The notes: a model not told the origin generated them from the letters alone. Shown: positions 24,920 to 33,357, numbered from the stretch's first letter. The stretch: 64,000 nt of DNA from Alteraurantiacibacter hainanensis (GCF_036321025.1 NZ_JAZAPB010000002.1:930001-994000); one strand, 5' to 3'. Made by a program: numbers and translations.

Positions 24920-26332
24920 ATGAAATACGTCTCTACCCGGGGAAGCGCCGAAGCGCTCGATTTCGAAGGCGTCACGCTGGCGGGCCTTGCGTCCGACGGC
25001 GGCCTCTACCTGCCCGAAAGCTGGCCGCGCTTCTCCGAGAGCGAGATCAGCGAGATGGCGGGCCTGCCCTACGTCGATCTGGCGGTGCGGGTCATGGCGC
25101 CCTTCGTCGAGGGATCGCTGACCAGGGAAGAACTGCATGACCTGTGCAGCCGCGCCTACGGACGTTTCTCTCACGAGGCCGTGACCCCGCTGGTGCAGCT
25201 GGACCAGCAGCACTGGGTGCTGGAACTTTTCCACGGTCCCACGCTGGCCTTCAAGGACGTCGCCTTGCAGCTGCTTGGCCGCCTGTTCGAGCATTTCCTG
25301 GCGAAGAGCGATCAGCACCTGACCATCGTCGGGGCGACAAGCGGCGATACCGGCAGCGCCGCCATCGACGCGGTGGCGGGCCGCGAGCGCATCGACATCT
25401 TCATGCTGCACCCCAAGGGGCGGGTCAGCGACGTGCAGCGCCGCCAGATGACCACGGTCCGCGCGCCCAACGTGCACAACCTCGCCATCGAAGGCAGCTT
25501 CGACGACGCGCAGGCCATGGTGAAGCGCATGTTCGCCGACGAGGCGATGGCGACCTCAAAAGGCGGCAGGTTCCGCATCAGCGCGGTGAATTCGATCAAC
25601 TGGGCGCGGCTGATGGCGCAGGTGGTCTATTACTTTGCCGCCGCGCTGCAGATGGGCGCGCCTCACCGGAAGGTCGCCTTCAGCGTGCCGACCGGCAATT
25701 TCGGCGACGTGTTCGCTGGCTATGTCGCGGCGCAGATGGGGCTGCCCATCGAACGCCTGATCGTCGCCACCAACGTGAACGACATTCTCCACCGGGCGCT
25801 CTCCACAGGCGACTATTCGGCCGGCACAGTAACGCCCACGGCTGCGCCCAGCATGGATATCCAGGTCAGTTCGAATTTCGAGCGGCTGCTGTTCGACCTT
25901 GGCGGACGCGACGGCGCGGCGATGGCGAAGCAGATGCGTGGCTTCGAGACGACCAGGGCGATGCACCTCACCAACAGCCAGCGCGAAGGCGCTGCGACCC
26001 TGTTTTCGAGTGCGCGGGTGGACCAGGGCGCGATGGCGCAGGCCATAAGCTGGGCTGCCCAATCCTGCGGCGAGGTGCTCGATCCGCACACCGCCATTGG
26101 CCTCTCCGCGGCGCGCTCTTCCGGAATCGAAGCTTCGACGCCCGTGGTCACGCTGGCGACGGCGCATCCGGCCAAGTTCCCCGACGCGGTGGAGCGGGCC
26201 ACCGGTGCGCGGCCCGCGCTGCCCGCACGCGTGGGCGACTTGTTCGAACGCAGTGAAGCGGTGGTGGAGCTGCCGGGCGACTATTCCGCCGTTGCGGAGT
26301 ATGTGGCCGAGCACGCAACCCCCAGCAGCTGA
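24920..26332 (+). CDS. thrC: Threonine synthase
   Basis: A 470-residue PLP enzyme that converts O-phosphohomoserine to threonine. MKYVSTRG is the family opening, ELFHGPTLAFKDVALQLLG carries the PLP lysine (K112), and GATSGDTGSAAIDA binds the cofactor phosphate. The long form of the enzyme, as in E. coli. It sits 65 bases after SURF1 and its TGA overlaps the following ATG by one base. The pairing of thrC with the oxidase operon is common in sphingomonads. Confidence 0.97.
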   Translation: MKYVSTRGSAEALDFEGVTLAGLASDGGLYLPESWPRFSESEISEMAGLPYVDLAVRVMAPFVEGSLTREELHDLCSRAYGRFSHEAVTPLVQLDQQHWVLELFHGPTLAFKDVALQLLGRLFEHFLAKSDQHLTIVGATSGDTGSAAIDAVAGRERIDIFMLHPKGRVSDVQRRQMTTVRAPNVHNLAIEGSFDDAQAMVKRMFADEAMATSKGGRFRISAVNSINWARLMAQVVYYFAAALQMGAPHRKVAFSVPTGNFGDVFAGYVAAQMGLPIERLIVATNVNDILHRALSTGDYSAGTVTPTAAPSMDIQVSSNFERLLFDLGGRDGAAMAKQMRGFETTRAMHLTNSQREGAATLFSSARVDQGAMAQAISWAAQSCGEVLDPHTAIGLSAARSSGIEASTPVVTLATAHPAKFPDAVERATGARPALPARVGDLFERSEAVVELPGDYSAVAEYVAEHATPSS

Positions 26333-27219
26333 TGGCCCGGCTGGTTCGCGATCCCGTGATCATGGTCGGCGAGGGATGGTCCGACTACGGCCTTGTCGAC
26401 AGCGGTCACGGCCGCAAGCTGGAGCGGTATGGCTCTCGCCGTTTCATCCGGCCCGAACCCCAGGCGCTCTGGTCCCCGCGAGAGGCGGACTGGCAAGCCG
26501 ATGGCGAATTCGTGCCGGGCAGCGACGAGGACGGGGGCGGGCGCTGGCAGTTCGAAACCGACGTGCCGGGCGATGGCTGGCCGCTGGAGTGGGACGGCGT
26601 GCGCTTCACCGCCCAGTGCACGCCATTCCGTCATCTCGGCTTCTTTCCCGACATGGCCCCGGTCTGGCACTGGATGCGCGGGCAGTTGCAGGGAAAGGCC
26701 GACGCCCAGACACTCAACCTGTTCGGCTATACCGGCGTCGGTTCACTGGCGCTGAGCGAATGCGGCCCCGTTACCCACGTCGACGCCAGCAAGAAATCGG
26801 TTGCCCAGGCGCGCGAGAACGCCGCGCTTTCGAACATGGACGATCGCCCCATTCGCTGGCTGGTGGACGACGCCGCGAAGTTCACCGCGCGCGAAGTGCG
26901 CCGGGAACGGCGCTATGACGGCATCATCCTCGATCCGCCGAAGTTCGGGCGCGGCCCGAAGAACGAGACATGGCGCATCGAGGAAGGGCTGCCCGGCCTC
27001 GTCGGCGATTGCCGTCGCCTGCTCGATGCCGACAGCCGCTTCCTGTTCCTGACGGTCTATGCCGTGCGCATGAGTTCGCTGGCGATTGGTGGTCTGCTGG
27101 AGGAGCTCTTCGCCGATATGCCCGGAACCATCGAACACGGCGACCTTGCCGTGCGCGAGGACGGGGAGGGTGGCCGCCTGCTGCCCACCGCGATCTTCGC
27201 GCGGTGGAGCAATAGCTAG
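26332..27219 (+). CDS. RlmI-like class I SAM-dependent methyltransferase
   Basis: A 295-residue methyltransferase. QTLNLFGYTGVGSLALSECG (near 125-143) is the SAM-binding loop, THVDASKKSVAQARENAAL the acidic second strand, and IILDPPKFGRGPK the DPPKF-type catalytic motif of the RlmI/RlmK group of 23S rRNA cytosine-C5 or guanine-N methylases. The PUA domain of true RlmI is absent, so the exact target is open. Translationally coupled to thrC (TGATG); the 3' end overlaps the convergent DUF1499 gene by four bases. Confidence 0.85.
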   Translation: MARLVRDPVIMVGEGWSDYGLVDSGHGRKLERYGSRRFIRPEPQALWSPREADWQADGEFVPGSDEDGGGRWQFETDVPGDGWPLEWDGVRFTAQCTPFRHLGFFPDMAPVWHWMRGQLQGKADAQTLNLFGYTGVGSLALSECGPVTHVDASKKSVAQARENAALSNMDDRPIRWLVDDAAKFTAREVRRERRYDGIILDPPKFGRGPKNETWRIEEGLPGLVGDCRRLLDADSRFLFLTVYAVRMSSLAIGGLLEELFADMPGTIEHGDLAVREDGEGGRLLPTAIFARWSNS

Positions 27220-27998
27220 GTGTTGCGCAGGTCCGCCAGGAAATCCCGGATGCGCGCGGCGTTGTATCCGACGTCGCTTACGCCCACGCGGCTGACGGAT
27301 CGCATGTCGACGCGTGTGCTGCCGTCGGCGACCGGCGTCACCTCGATGATCACGTCGTCGTAGAAGCGCACGTAGCCGGCGGTTGCCGTTGCTTCCAGCG
27401 TGCCCGCTTCGGCATCGTAGGCGGCAATTTCCCAGCCGCGATCCTCGGCAAGCGCCTGCGCCCGCGCCAGCACTTCCTCTGGCGAGGCGGAAATGACGAT
27501 GGGCCGGATGTCGCTGTAGGCACCTTCGTGGAAGGCGCGCCATTCCTCCAGGCTGAACGGCCCGGTGCTGACCGGGCTGTCCACGTCCAGCGTGGAGAAC
27601 TGCGGCGGATCGGCCATGTCGGTGGTGACGTCGTGGATCGGCGGCACCTTGCCGGCCGGAATGATGAGCATGGAATAGATCATGATCAGCATGGCGAGCG
27701 ACAGCACGGTTCCTGCAATGAGGCGTTTCGTCGGACCGACCTTGCGCACCATCGCATAGACCAGTGCCGCACCGCCGATGATGGCCAGCGCGCGCGCCGG
27801 GTTGAGCGACATGGCAAAGGGGATGAAGCCGCTGAGTTTGGCAATGATGTCGAACCGCGCGAGCGTGGCCGCGACGAAGACGATCACCACCATGATCAGC
27901 GCGCCGCCGATCACGAAATTGCCGACCCACTTCAGCGGCCGCGACTGCTTGCGGCCCTTCGTGGTGCCCGGTTCGGAAATGACAGTACCTTCGCTCAT
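27216..27998 (-). CDS. DUF1499 family membrane protein
   Basis: A 260-residue protein with a hydrophilic N-terminus, three predicted membrane helices (about 28-46, 65-83, 92-113) and a C-terminal soluble domain (about 130-258) of the DUF1499 type, recognised by PPIHDVTTDMADPPQFSTL and RVDMRSVSRVGVSDVGYNA. Function unknown; the soluble part probably faces the periplasm. Only a four-base overlap joins it to the convergent methyltransferase gene. Confidence 0.83.
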   Translation of the reverse strand: MSEGTVISEPGTTKGRKQSRPLKWVGNFVIGGALIMVVIVFVAATLARFDIIAKLSGFIPFAMSLNPARALAIIGGAALVYAMVRKVGPTKRLIAGTVLSLAMLIMIYSMLIIPAGKVPPIHDVTTDMADPPQFSTLDVDSPVSTGPFSLEEWRAFHEGAYSDIRPIVISASPEEVLARAQALAEDRGWEIAAYDAEAGTLEATATAGYVRFYDDVIIEVTPVADGSTRVDMRSVSRVGVSDVGYNAARIRDFLADLRNT

Positions 27999-28131
27999 CG
28001 GATCGCTCCCCCTCGTTTGTAACCGAGATGCCCTTAATCGCTACACTTGGTCAACCGCGACCATCGACTATCGTGCCCGAGGAATCCTCCTGCCTTGTCA
28101 TGCGCGCAAGCAACGCTAGTGTCGCGCGCCT

Positions 28132-28500
28132 ATGGCAGACAGCCTCCATCTCGAACTCGTCGACTTCGTGCACATGGTGCACACGGGCATCTATTCCGAG
28201 GAAACCGGCCAGCCTCAGCCGCTGCGCTTTTCCCTGCGCGTGAAGCTGGCGGTGGAACCGCATTACGATCCTGATACGCCGCTGGATGCCAGCAAGAACT
28301 ACATGGATCTGAAATTCGCCTGCTCCGCCGCGCTGGGCGACCGGCACTACAAGCTGATCGAGGCCGTGGCGGATCACGTGTGCGAGACGCTGTTCCTGCA
28401 GGACAGGCGCGTGGAGGAAATCAGCGTGCGGATCGTCAAGCTGGCGCTGTCCGAAGCGGACGAGGAAATCGGCATCACCCTGGTGCGGGAGCGGAAGTGA
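28132..28500 (+). CDS. folB: Dihydroneopterin aldolase
   Basis: A 122-residue enzyme of folate synthesis that splits dihydroneopterin to hydroxymethyl-dihydropterin and glycolaldehyde. Family features are HTGIYSEETGQPQPLRF near residue 17, with the pterin-binding Glu, NYMDLK in the middle and the EISVRIVKL strand near the end. It probably acts as an octameric ring. The stop overlaps the next start (TGATG), which links it to the molybdopterin genes. Confidence 0.87.
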   Translation: MADSLHLELVDFVHMVHTGIYSEETGQPQPLRFSLRVKLAVEPHYDPDTPLDASKNYMDLKFACSAALGDRHYKLIEAVADHVCETLFLQDRRVEEISVRIVKLALSEADEEIGITLVRERK

Positions 28501-28826
28501 TGGCGCAGGTGCGCATCGAAGCCCGCCCATTGCCGGAGGCACCGCTGGATGCGGCTGCGGCCTTTCACGCACGCATCCTGCCCGAGGCGCGCCGCGCGGC
28601 AGGAAGCGACATCGTGCTGCTGTTCGATTCCGCCGATCACACGCACGAACACTGGCGTACCGCGGCGGTGGAGGAGCTGGCGCGCGAGGCCGCTCCCAGC
28701 CGGGTCAACGGCGCTGTAGGCGGATCGAGCGATGCTGTCGCGGCGCTATGCGACTACCTCGGCAGCGCGCCGGGAGTGACGGGTCAACTGTTCGCAGTGG
28801 ATGGCAATTCGCGCGAGAAAGCCTAG
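28500..28826 (+). CDS. Small conserved-type protein between folB and moaA, unknown function
   Basis: A 108-residue soluble protein. The core DIVLLFDSADHTHEHWRTAA, followed by ARE-type helices and ending GVTGQLFAVDGN, looks like part of a Rossmann-type alpha/beta fold (the end resembles the last strand of short-chain dehydrogenases), but no cofactor motif is present. Start overlaps the folB stop by one base; moaA begins 11 bases after it, so it is part of that operon. No function can be assigned. Confidence 0.7.
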   Translation: MAQVRIEARPLPEAPLDAAAAFHARILPEARRAAGSDIVLLFDSADHTHEHWRTAAVEELAREAAPSRVNGAVGGSSDAVAALCDYLGSAPGVTGQLFAVDGNSREKA

Positions 28827-28837
28827 GTAGGCAGCAC

Positions 28838-29839
28838 ATGACTTGTTCCGAGCCTCTCGTAGACGCGTTCCAGCGCCGCATCTCGTACCTGCGCCTTTCG
28901 GTGACGGACCGCTGCGACCTTCGCTGTTCGTACTGCATGCCCGAACGCATGACCTTCCTGCCCAAGAAGGACGTCCTGAGCCTGGAGGAACTGCACAAGC
29001 TGGGCCTGGCCTTCATCGAACGCGGCATCACCAAGATCCGCCTTACCGGTGGAGAGCCGCTGGTCCGGCGCGACGTGGTGGAACTGGTCCAGGCGCTAGG
29101 GCGAAAGCTGGGTGACGGGCTGGACGAACTGACCCTCACCACCAACGGCACCCGGCTGGAGGAATTCGCCGGAGACCTGTTCGCGGCGGGCGTGCGCCGT
29201 GTGAACGTGTCGCTCGACACGATGGACGGAGAACTGTTCCAGACGCTTTCCCGTCGTGACCGGCTGGTGCAGGTTCTGCGCGGCATCGCGGAGGCGAAGC
29301 GCGCCGGTCTGCATGTGAAGATCAACACCGTTGCACTGAAGGGCATCAACGAGAGCGAGATCCCCTTCCTCGTCGAATGGGCAGGCACGCACGGGCATGA
29401 CATGACCCTGATCGAGGTCATGCCGCTGGGCGAAGTGGATGGCGAACGGGTGGATCATTACCTGCCGCTGCCCGCCGTGCGCGACGCGCTGGAAGAGCGC
29501 TTCACCCTTACCGACCTTCCCGACAATACCGGCGGCCCCGCGCGCTATGTGCGCGTGGCGGAGACCGGCGGACGACTGGGGTTCATAACCCCGCTCACCA
29601 ACAATTTCTGCGTCACCTGCAATCGCATCCGCGTTACCGCCACCGGGCAGCTCTACGCCTGCCTCGGCGGCGCGGAAAAGGTGGACCTGCGAGCCGCCTT
29701 GCGGTCCGACGCGCCCGACGCCCGGCTGGCCGCCGCGCTGGACGAGGCGATGCGGATCAAGCCCGAACGTCACCATTTCCGCATCGAGGAAGGGGCAGGG
29801 CCCGCGCAGCCGCGCCACATGTCCATGACGGGCGGCTGA
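28838..29839 (+). CDS. moaA: GTP 3',8-cyclase (molybdenum cofactor synthesis)
   Basis: A 333-residue radical-SAM enzyme for the first step of molybdopterin synthesis. The N-terminal cluster ligands are in RCDLRCSYCMP (C26, C30, C33), and the C-terminal cluster that binds GTP in FCVTCNRIRVTATGQLYAC (C258, C261, C275). The protein ends MTGG, the functional diglycine tail. ATG at 28838 after GGTAGG; coupled to moaD by a one-base overlap. Confidence 0.97.
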   Translation: MTCSEPLVDAFQRRISYLRLSVTDRCDLRCSYCMPERMTFLPKKDVLSLEELHKLGLAFIERGITKIRLTGGEPLVRRDVVELVQALGRKLGDGLDELTLTTNGTRLEEFAGDLFAAGVRRVNVSLDTMDGELFQTLSRRDRLVQVLRGIAEAKRAGLHVKINTVALKGINESEIPFLVEWAGTHGHDMTLIEVMPLGEVDGERVDHYLPLPAVRDALEERFTLTDLPDNTGGPARYVRVAETGGRLGFITPLTNNFCVTCNRIRVTATGQLYACLGGAEKVDLRAALRSDAPDARLAAALDEAMRIKPERHHFRIEEGAGPAQPRHMSMTGG

Positions 29840-30081
29840 TGGCCGTCACCGTCGTATTCATAGGCAAGCTGGCCGACCTGGCAGGCGAGGGCGAACGCGA
29901 GGTGTCCGCGCCGCTCGAATGGGCGAGGTTCCGCGATGCGCTCGGCCCGGAACTGGCCGATGCCGCGTCGGACGAACGGACCAAGATTGCGGTGAACGGC
30001 AAGGTCCTGTCCGACAAGACCACGCTTGCCGCCGGGGACGGCGATGAAGTCGCGCTGCTGCCGCCCGTTTCCGGGGGCTGA
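29839..30081 (+). CDS. moaD: Molybdopterin synthase sulfur-carrier subunit
   Basis: An 80-residue ubiquitin-fold protein ending in PPVSGG. The terminal Gly-Gly is adenylated and thiocarboxylated and then donates sulfur to precursor Z with MoaE. VAVNGKVLSDKTTL-type and GDGDEVALLPPV segments are the family's late strands. It is flanked by moaA (one-base overlap) and moaE (one base apart). Confidence 0.95.
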   Translation: MAVTVVFIGKLADLAGEGEREVSAPLEWARFRDALGPELADAASDERTKIAVNGKVLSDKTTLAAGDGDEVALLPPVSGG

Positions 30082-30082
30082 C

Positions 30083-30532
30083 GTGGCGCGCGACATTCAG
30101 CTGCTGACCAAGGGATTCTCGCCCGGAAAGGCACTTGGCCTCTTTGCCAAGGCGCACCCGCAGGCCGGGGGCATCGCCAGTTTCGTGGGCAAGGTGAGGC
30201 CCGATGGGGACGTGAAGGTGCTCGAACTGGTCAGCTACGATCGCCTGACATTGCCGGGCATGGAAACACTCGCGGACGAGGTGGAGTCGCGCTGGTCGCT
30301 CGACGGACTGCTCATCCATCACCGCACCGGACACATGCGGCCCGGAGCGCCGATCGTGCTGGTTGCCGCGGCCGCCCGCCATCGCCGCGAGGCTTTCGAG
30401 GCCGTCGATTTCGCCATGGACCATCTCAAGTCGCGCAGCTGGTTCTGGAAACGGGAAAAGCGGGGCGATTCCTGGCACTGGATAGAGCCGCGCGAAGAAG
30501 ACCACCGCGACGCGGCACGCTGGGACGCCTGA
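30083..30532 (+). CDS. moaE: Molybdopterin synthase catalytic subunit
   Basis: A 149-residue enzyme that, with MoaD, inserts two sulfurs into precursor Z. GGIASFVGKVRPDG is the family's opening motif, ELVSYDRLTLPGME follows, and the catalytic lysine-rich end is seen in FAMDHLKSRSWFWKRE. GTG at 30083 lies right after the moaD stop. With moaA and moaD this gives three core Mo-cofactor steps; the sulfurylation (MoeB) and insertion genes are not in the window. Confidence 0.95.
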   Translation: MARDIQLLTKGFSPGKALGLFAKAHPQAGGIASFVGKVRPDGDVKVLELVSYDRLTLPGMETLADEVESRWSLDGLLIHHRTGHMRPGAPIVLVAAAARHRREAFEAVDFAMDHLKSRSWFWKREKRGDSWHWIEPREEDHRDAARWDA

Positions 30533-30611
30533 ATTCGGGGCCGTTTGACCGGCGTCAAAGAAGTGCGAGCCGATTCGGTCCAATCCTTCTGCAACAGGAA
30601 GGAATAGGCAA

Positions 30612-31037
30612 ATGGTCGAACAACTTACCCGCGAAAAACTGGCCGAGCAGGCCGATATCCGCATCGAGGCGCCCCGCGTGGCGGCTCCGACAGATCGGAC
30701 CTTCGAATTGCCGACCGGCCTCTATGTCGCCACGGTTGCCCTGTTCCTGGGGTTCATCACGGTGCTGACAGTCGGCTTCGCCCATCCCGAGATGAACATA
30801 CCTTTCGCGATCTTTGCCCTGTTCATCGTGGCGGGATTCGGCGTGCCGGCGATCTGGACGCTGCTTGCGCCCGAAACGAAGAGCCGGCCCAGGACCTGGG
30901 CCCGCTTCCGGCAGGAGGGGATCATGACCGCCTACGGCCGCACGAATGCGCGCGATGCCACGGTGCAGGTGCTGATCCTGCCGACGCTGATCTTCGTCTG
31001 GGGCCTTACCTGCGTCCTGATTGCGGCGCTGGTCTAG
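30612..31037 (+). CDS. Uncharacterised membrane protein with three helices
   Basis: A 141-residue protein. A hydrophilic N-terminus (1-34) precedes two close membrane helices (about 37-57 and 62-85), a basic loop (KSRPRTWARFRQEGIMTAYG) and a third helix (about 118-140). I do not recognise a functional family. GGAAGGAATAGG gives a strong ribosome site before the ATG. It stands alone between moaE and a convergent lipoprotein gene. Confidence 0.75.
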   Translation: MVEQLTREKLAEQADIRIEAPRVAAPTDRTFELPTGLYVATVALFLGFITVLTVGFAHPEMNIPFAIFALFIVAGFGVPAIWTLLAPETKSRPRTWARFRQEGIMTAYGRTNARDATVQVLILPTLIFVWGLTCVLIAALV

Positions 31038-31112
31038 GTCACTACCCTACACGCCGTTGCGCGCGGGATCGCGGGGGGGCGGTCTCGCGCGTTTGCGTTT
31101 GGACCGCAGGGG

Positions 31113-31622
31113 CTACCCTGCCAGCGTCGCCAGCAGCGACTGGATCAGGGCGTTCTGCTCTTCCACCAGGGCATCGATGTCGCTGCGCACCTCGGTGATC
31201 GATTCGGTCGTCACGGCAGAAGTGGCGGCATCCACGTAGATGCGGTCCATGTCCGCCAGCGCGATCATTGTCTGGCTGCGCTGCGCCTCCAGATTGGCAA
31301 TGGCGACCTGAGCGCGAGCCCACGCCTCGCTTCCGCGCGACGCGCCCGCCGCGGCGTTGGTGATGGCCCGCGCGTCGGGCGCGGCAGCCAGGAAGCGCTG
31401 ATGGGCAGCGCGCGCATTTTCGGCCAGATCCTCGAGGTTCGCCAGCGTTGCAGGGGCGGGCGGTTCGAGCAGCGGCGCGGGCTCCACCTCCATCGATCCG
31501 CTAATGCGTTCGACATCGCGCACGGCGAGCGAGGGATATGCACCCTCGGGCGATGCGCATGCGGCCAGCAGCGAAACAAGCGCGGCGGAAAGGAGGAGGC
31601 GGGCTTGCACCATGGTCCGCAT
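31113..31622 (-). CDS. Small alpha-helical lipoprotein
   Basis: A 169-residue lipoprotein with signal peptide ending SLLAAC (cysteine near residue 22). The mature protein is Ala- and Glu-rich and probably a helical bundle or coiled coil (for example LANLEDLAENARAAHQRFL and EVRSDIDALVEEQNALIQSLL). Function unknown. ATG at 31613 is a second possible start that keeps the whole signal peptide. Confidence 0.75.
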   Translation of the reverse strand: MRTMVQARLLLSAALVSLLAACASPEGAYPSLAVRDVERISGSMEVEPAPLLEPPAPATLANLEDLAENARAAHQRFLAAAPDARAITNAAAGASRGSEAWARAQVAIANLEAQRSQTMIALADMDRIYVDAATSAVTTESITEVRSDIDALVEEQNALIQSLLATLAG

Positions 31623-31689
31623 GCCCTACATTCGAGCCGGGCAGCTTTCCAGCACGCATTTTTTGGTGCGTGATCGGGGCATGTGATGG

Positions 31690-31718
31690 TTGACAGTCTT
31701 GGGCTCTTCGCCTAACGG
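31690..31718 (+). promoter_or_regulatory. Candidate promoter for the rplU leader
   Basis: TTGACA at 31690-31695, then 17 bases and TAACGG as a weak -10. The -35 is a perfect sigma-70-type hexamer and there is no other reason for transcription here, since the upstream gene runs the other way. A start near 31725 would place the hairpin at 31732 in the first bases of the transcript. Confidence 0.45.
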
Positions 31719-31731
31719 CTGCGCTCTCTAC

Positions 31732-31753
31732 GGTGCCCTTGGGCGCCTTTTTT
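31732..31753 (+). terminator. Intrinsic terminator in the rplU leader (possible attenuator)
   Basis: GGTGCC/GGCGCC stem (with one T-G pair) around a CTTG loop, followed by six T. It sits 69 bases before the rplU start and just after a TTGACA promoter element. No plus-strand gene upstream needs terminating, so it may act as an attenuator of the ribosomal-protein operon. Confidence 0.6.
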
Positions 31754-31821
31754 GTCATTGCCGTGGATCGATTTCGGTCGAGAAGCAGCTGAAGACACCA
31801 GAAGAAACGGATTTAAGCACC

Positions 31822-32361
31822 ATGTTCGCAGTAGTGCGCACGGGCGGCAAGCAGTATCGCGTCGCCGAAGGAGACAAGATCGCAGTCGAGAAGCTGGCGG
31901 GTGACGCCGGTGACACGATCGTACTGGAAGACGTTCTGCTGGCCGGCGATGGTGCCGACCTGGCGGATGCATCCAAGGTCACGGTTTCGGCCGAAGTGAT
32001 CGCCCAGGCGAAGTCGGAGAAGGTGACGGTTTTCAAGAAGCGTCGCCGTCACAACTATCGTCGCAAGAACGGCCACCGTCAGCAGATGACCCTGCTGCGC
32101 ATCACGGCCGTCGGCGAGGGCAAGGCTGCGCCGAAGAAGGCTGCTGCCAAGAAGGTTGACGCTCCGGTCAAGGACACCTCCGAGGAGAAGGCCGCGGACA
32201 AGCCGAAGAAGGCTGCTCCGGTGAAGGAAGCCGCTGGCTCGGCCAAGAAGGAAGCCGCCGCGAAGAAGCCTGCGGCGAAGAAGGCTGCGCCCAAGAAGGC
32301 TGCGCCCAAGAAGGCGGCCGCTACCAAGAAGAGCGCCGACAAGTCGGCCGACAAGAAGTAA
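31822..32361 (+). CDS. rplU: Ribosomal protein L21 with long Lys/Ala-rich tail
   Basis: The first 100 residues are ordinary L21, which binds 23S rRNA domain VI near L20: MFAVVRTGGKQYRVAEGD opens the protein and FKKRRRHNYRRKNGHRQ is the RNA-binding loop. Residues 105-179 are a low-complexity tail of AAKK/PKKAAP-type repeats interrupted by a short acidic patch, like a histone-H1 tail, and make the protein much longer than the usual 100-110. Followed by rpmA 12 bases later, the standard order. Confidence 0.96.
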   Translation: MFAVVRTGGKQYRVAEGDKIAVEKLAGDAGDTIVLEDVLLAGDGADLADASKVTVSAEVIAQAKSEKVTVFKKRRRHNYRRKNGHRQQMTLLRITAVGEGKAAPKKAAAKKVDAPVKDTSEEKAADKPKKAAPVKEAAGSAKKEAAAKKPAAKKAAPKKAAPKKAAATKKSADKSADKK

Positions 32362-32373
32362 GGATCTCGAACC

Positions 32374-32643
32374 ATGGCACATAAGAAAGCAGGCGGTTCA
32401 TCGCGTAACGGTCGCGACTCAGCAGGACGTCGCCTTGGTGTGAAGAAGTTCGGCGGTCAGGACGTGATCGGCGGCAACATTATCGTGCGTCAGCGCGGCA
32501 CGAAGTTCTACCCGGGTGCCAATGTCGGCATGGGCAAGGACCACACGCTGTTTGCGCTGACCCAGGGCGTCGTGCGCTTTCACGACGGCAAGCTCGGCCG
32601 CAAATACGTGTCGGTCGACATGATAGCAGAAGCCGCCGAATAA
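32374..32643 (+). CDS. rpmA: Ribosomal protein L27
   Basis: An 89-residue protein whose N-terminal arm (AHKKAGGSSRNGRDSAGRRLG) reaches the peptidyl-transferase centre; the later GGNIIVRQRGTKFYPGANVG is also typical. No N-terminal cleavage extension is present. It lies 12 bases after rplU and ends just before a set of three hairpins. Confidence 0.98.
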   Translation: MAHKKAGGSSRNGRDSAGRRLGVKKFGGQDVIGGNIIVRQRGTKFYPGANVGMGKDHTLFALTQGVVRFHDGKLGRKYVSVDMIAEAAE

Positions 32644-32715
32644 CCGGATGACTCGATAAAGGGGTCATCCACCGGGATGGCCCCTTCCGGGCGGCAAATA
32701 GCCCGGAATTTGGAA

Positions 32716-32744
32716 GGAGATGGGGCCGCCCCGTCTCCTTTTTT
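32716..32744 (+). terminator. Rho-independent terminator of the rplU-rpmA operon
   Basis: GGAGATGGGG pairs with CCCCGTCTCC (one T-G pair, CCG loop) followed by six T. Two more hairpins precede it: GGATGAC/GTCATCC at 32646-32670, directly after the rpmA stop, and TTCCGGGC/GCCCGGAA at 32685-32708. The whole 32646-32744 segment is thus structured. Confidence 0.9.
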
Positions 32745-32811
32745 GATTCTCCTTCCGACTTGTCCGGAGGCCCACTGGAGGCGGGCAGCCGGCCTATGGG
32801 GAGAATATTCG

Positions 32812-33357
32812 ATGTTCATGCGTACCGAGCGGCTGTTCCTGCGGCCCACATTCCCCGAAGACTGGCGCGATATCCATCGCGGCATCGCCGATTTCCGCGT
32901 CGTCAGCATGCTTTCGCGCGCGCCCTGGCCGTATCGTCCCTCGGACGCGGTGGCCTTTTGCCGCAAGCCCGTGCCAGCGAACGCGATGAAGTTTGCGATC
33001 ACCCTGCCGCAGCTTGCCGGTGCGCCCGTGATCGGCCAGATCGGTATCGAACCCGACGAGGACGGCCATGAACTGGGATACTGGATCGCCCAGCGGTTCC
33101 AGAGGCGCGGCTATGCCAGCGAAGCGGTGCGCGGTGTGCTGGAGATAGCCCAGACAGTGGGCATCGAGCGGGTCCACGCGGGCCATTTCCTCGAGAACAT
33201 GGCCAGCGGAAAGGTGCTTAAAGCCAACGGCTTCGTCGAGACCGGCGAAATCCGTCCCACGCCCTGCGCGGCGCGTGGCGGCGAATCGTTCCTCGCGCGC
33301 CGGTACGTCTGCGAACTGGCTGTCGAGGCACAGCAGCCCGACGCCGAGGCCGCCTGA
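32812..33357 (+). CDS. GNAT-family N-acetyltransferase (RimJ-like)
   Basis: A 181-residue acetyltransferase of the RimJ/RimL type. TERLFLRPTFPEDWRDIHRG is the opening; GQIGIEPDEDGHELGYWIAQ is the central beta strand; RRGYASEAVRGVLEIA is the acetyl-CoA pyrophosphate loop (Q/RxxGxA motif); NMASGKVLKANGFVETG is the last motif. Substrate (protein N-terminus or small amine) unknown. ATG at 32812 has GGGGAG eight bases before it, so the longer frame from 32677 is not used. Confidence 0.87.
   Translation: MFMRTERLFLRPTFPEDWRDIHRGIADFRVVSMLSRAPWPYRPSDAVAFCRKPVPANAMKFAITLPQLAGAPVIGQIGIEPDEDGHELGYWIAQRFQRRGYASEAVRGVLEIAQTVGIERVHAGHFLENMASGKVLKANGFVETGEIRPTPCAARGGESFLARRYVCELAVEAQQPDAEAA

Noticed and set aside
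32140..32350. Repetitive AAGAAG-type DNA within rplU, possibly a tandem-repeat array
   Set aside because: The units are irregular Lys/Ala codons in frame with L21, with no constant spacers, so this is a low-complexity tail and not a CRISPR or satellite.
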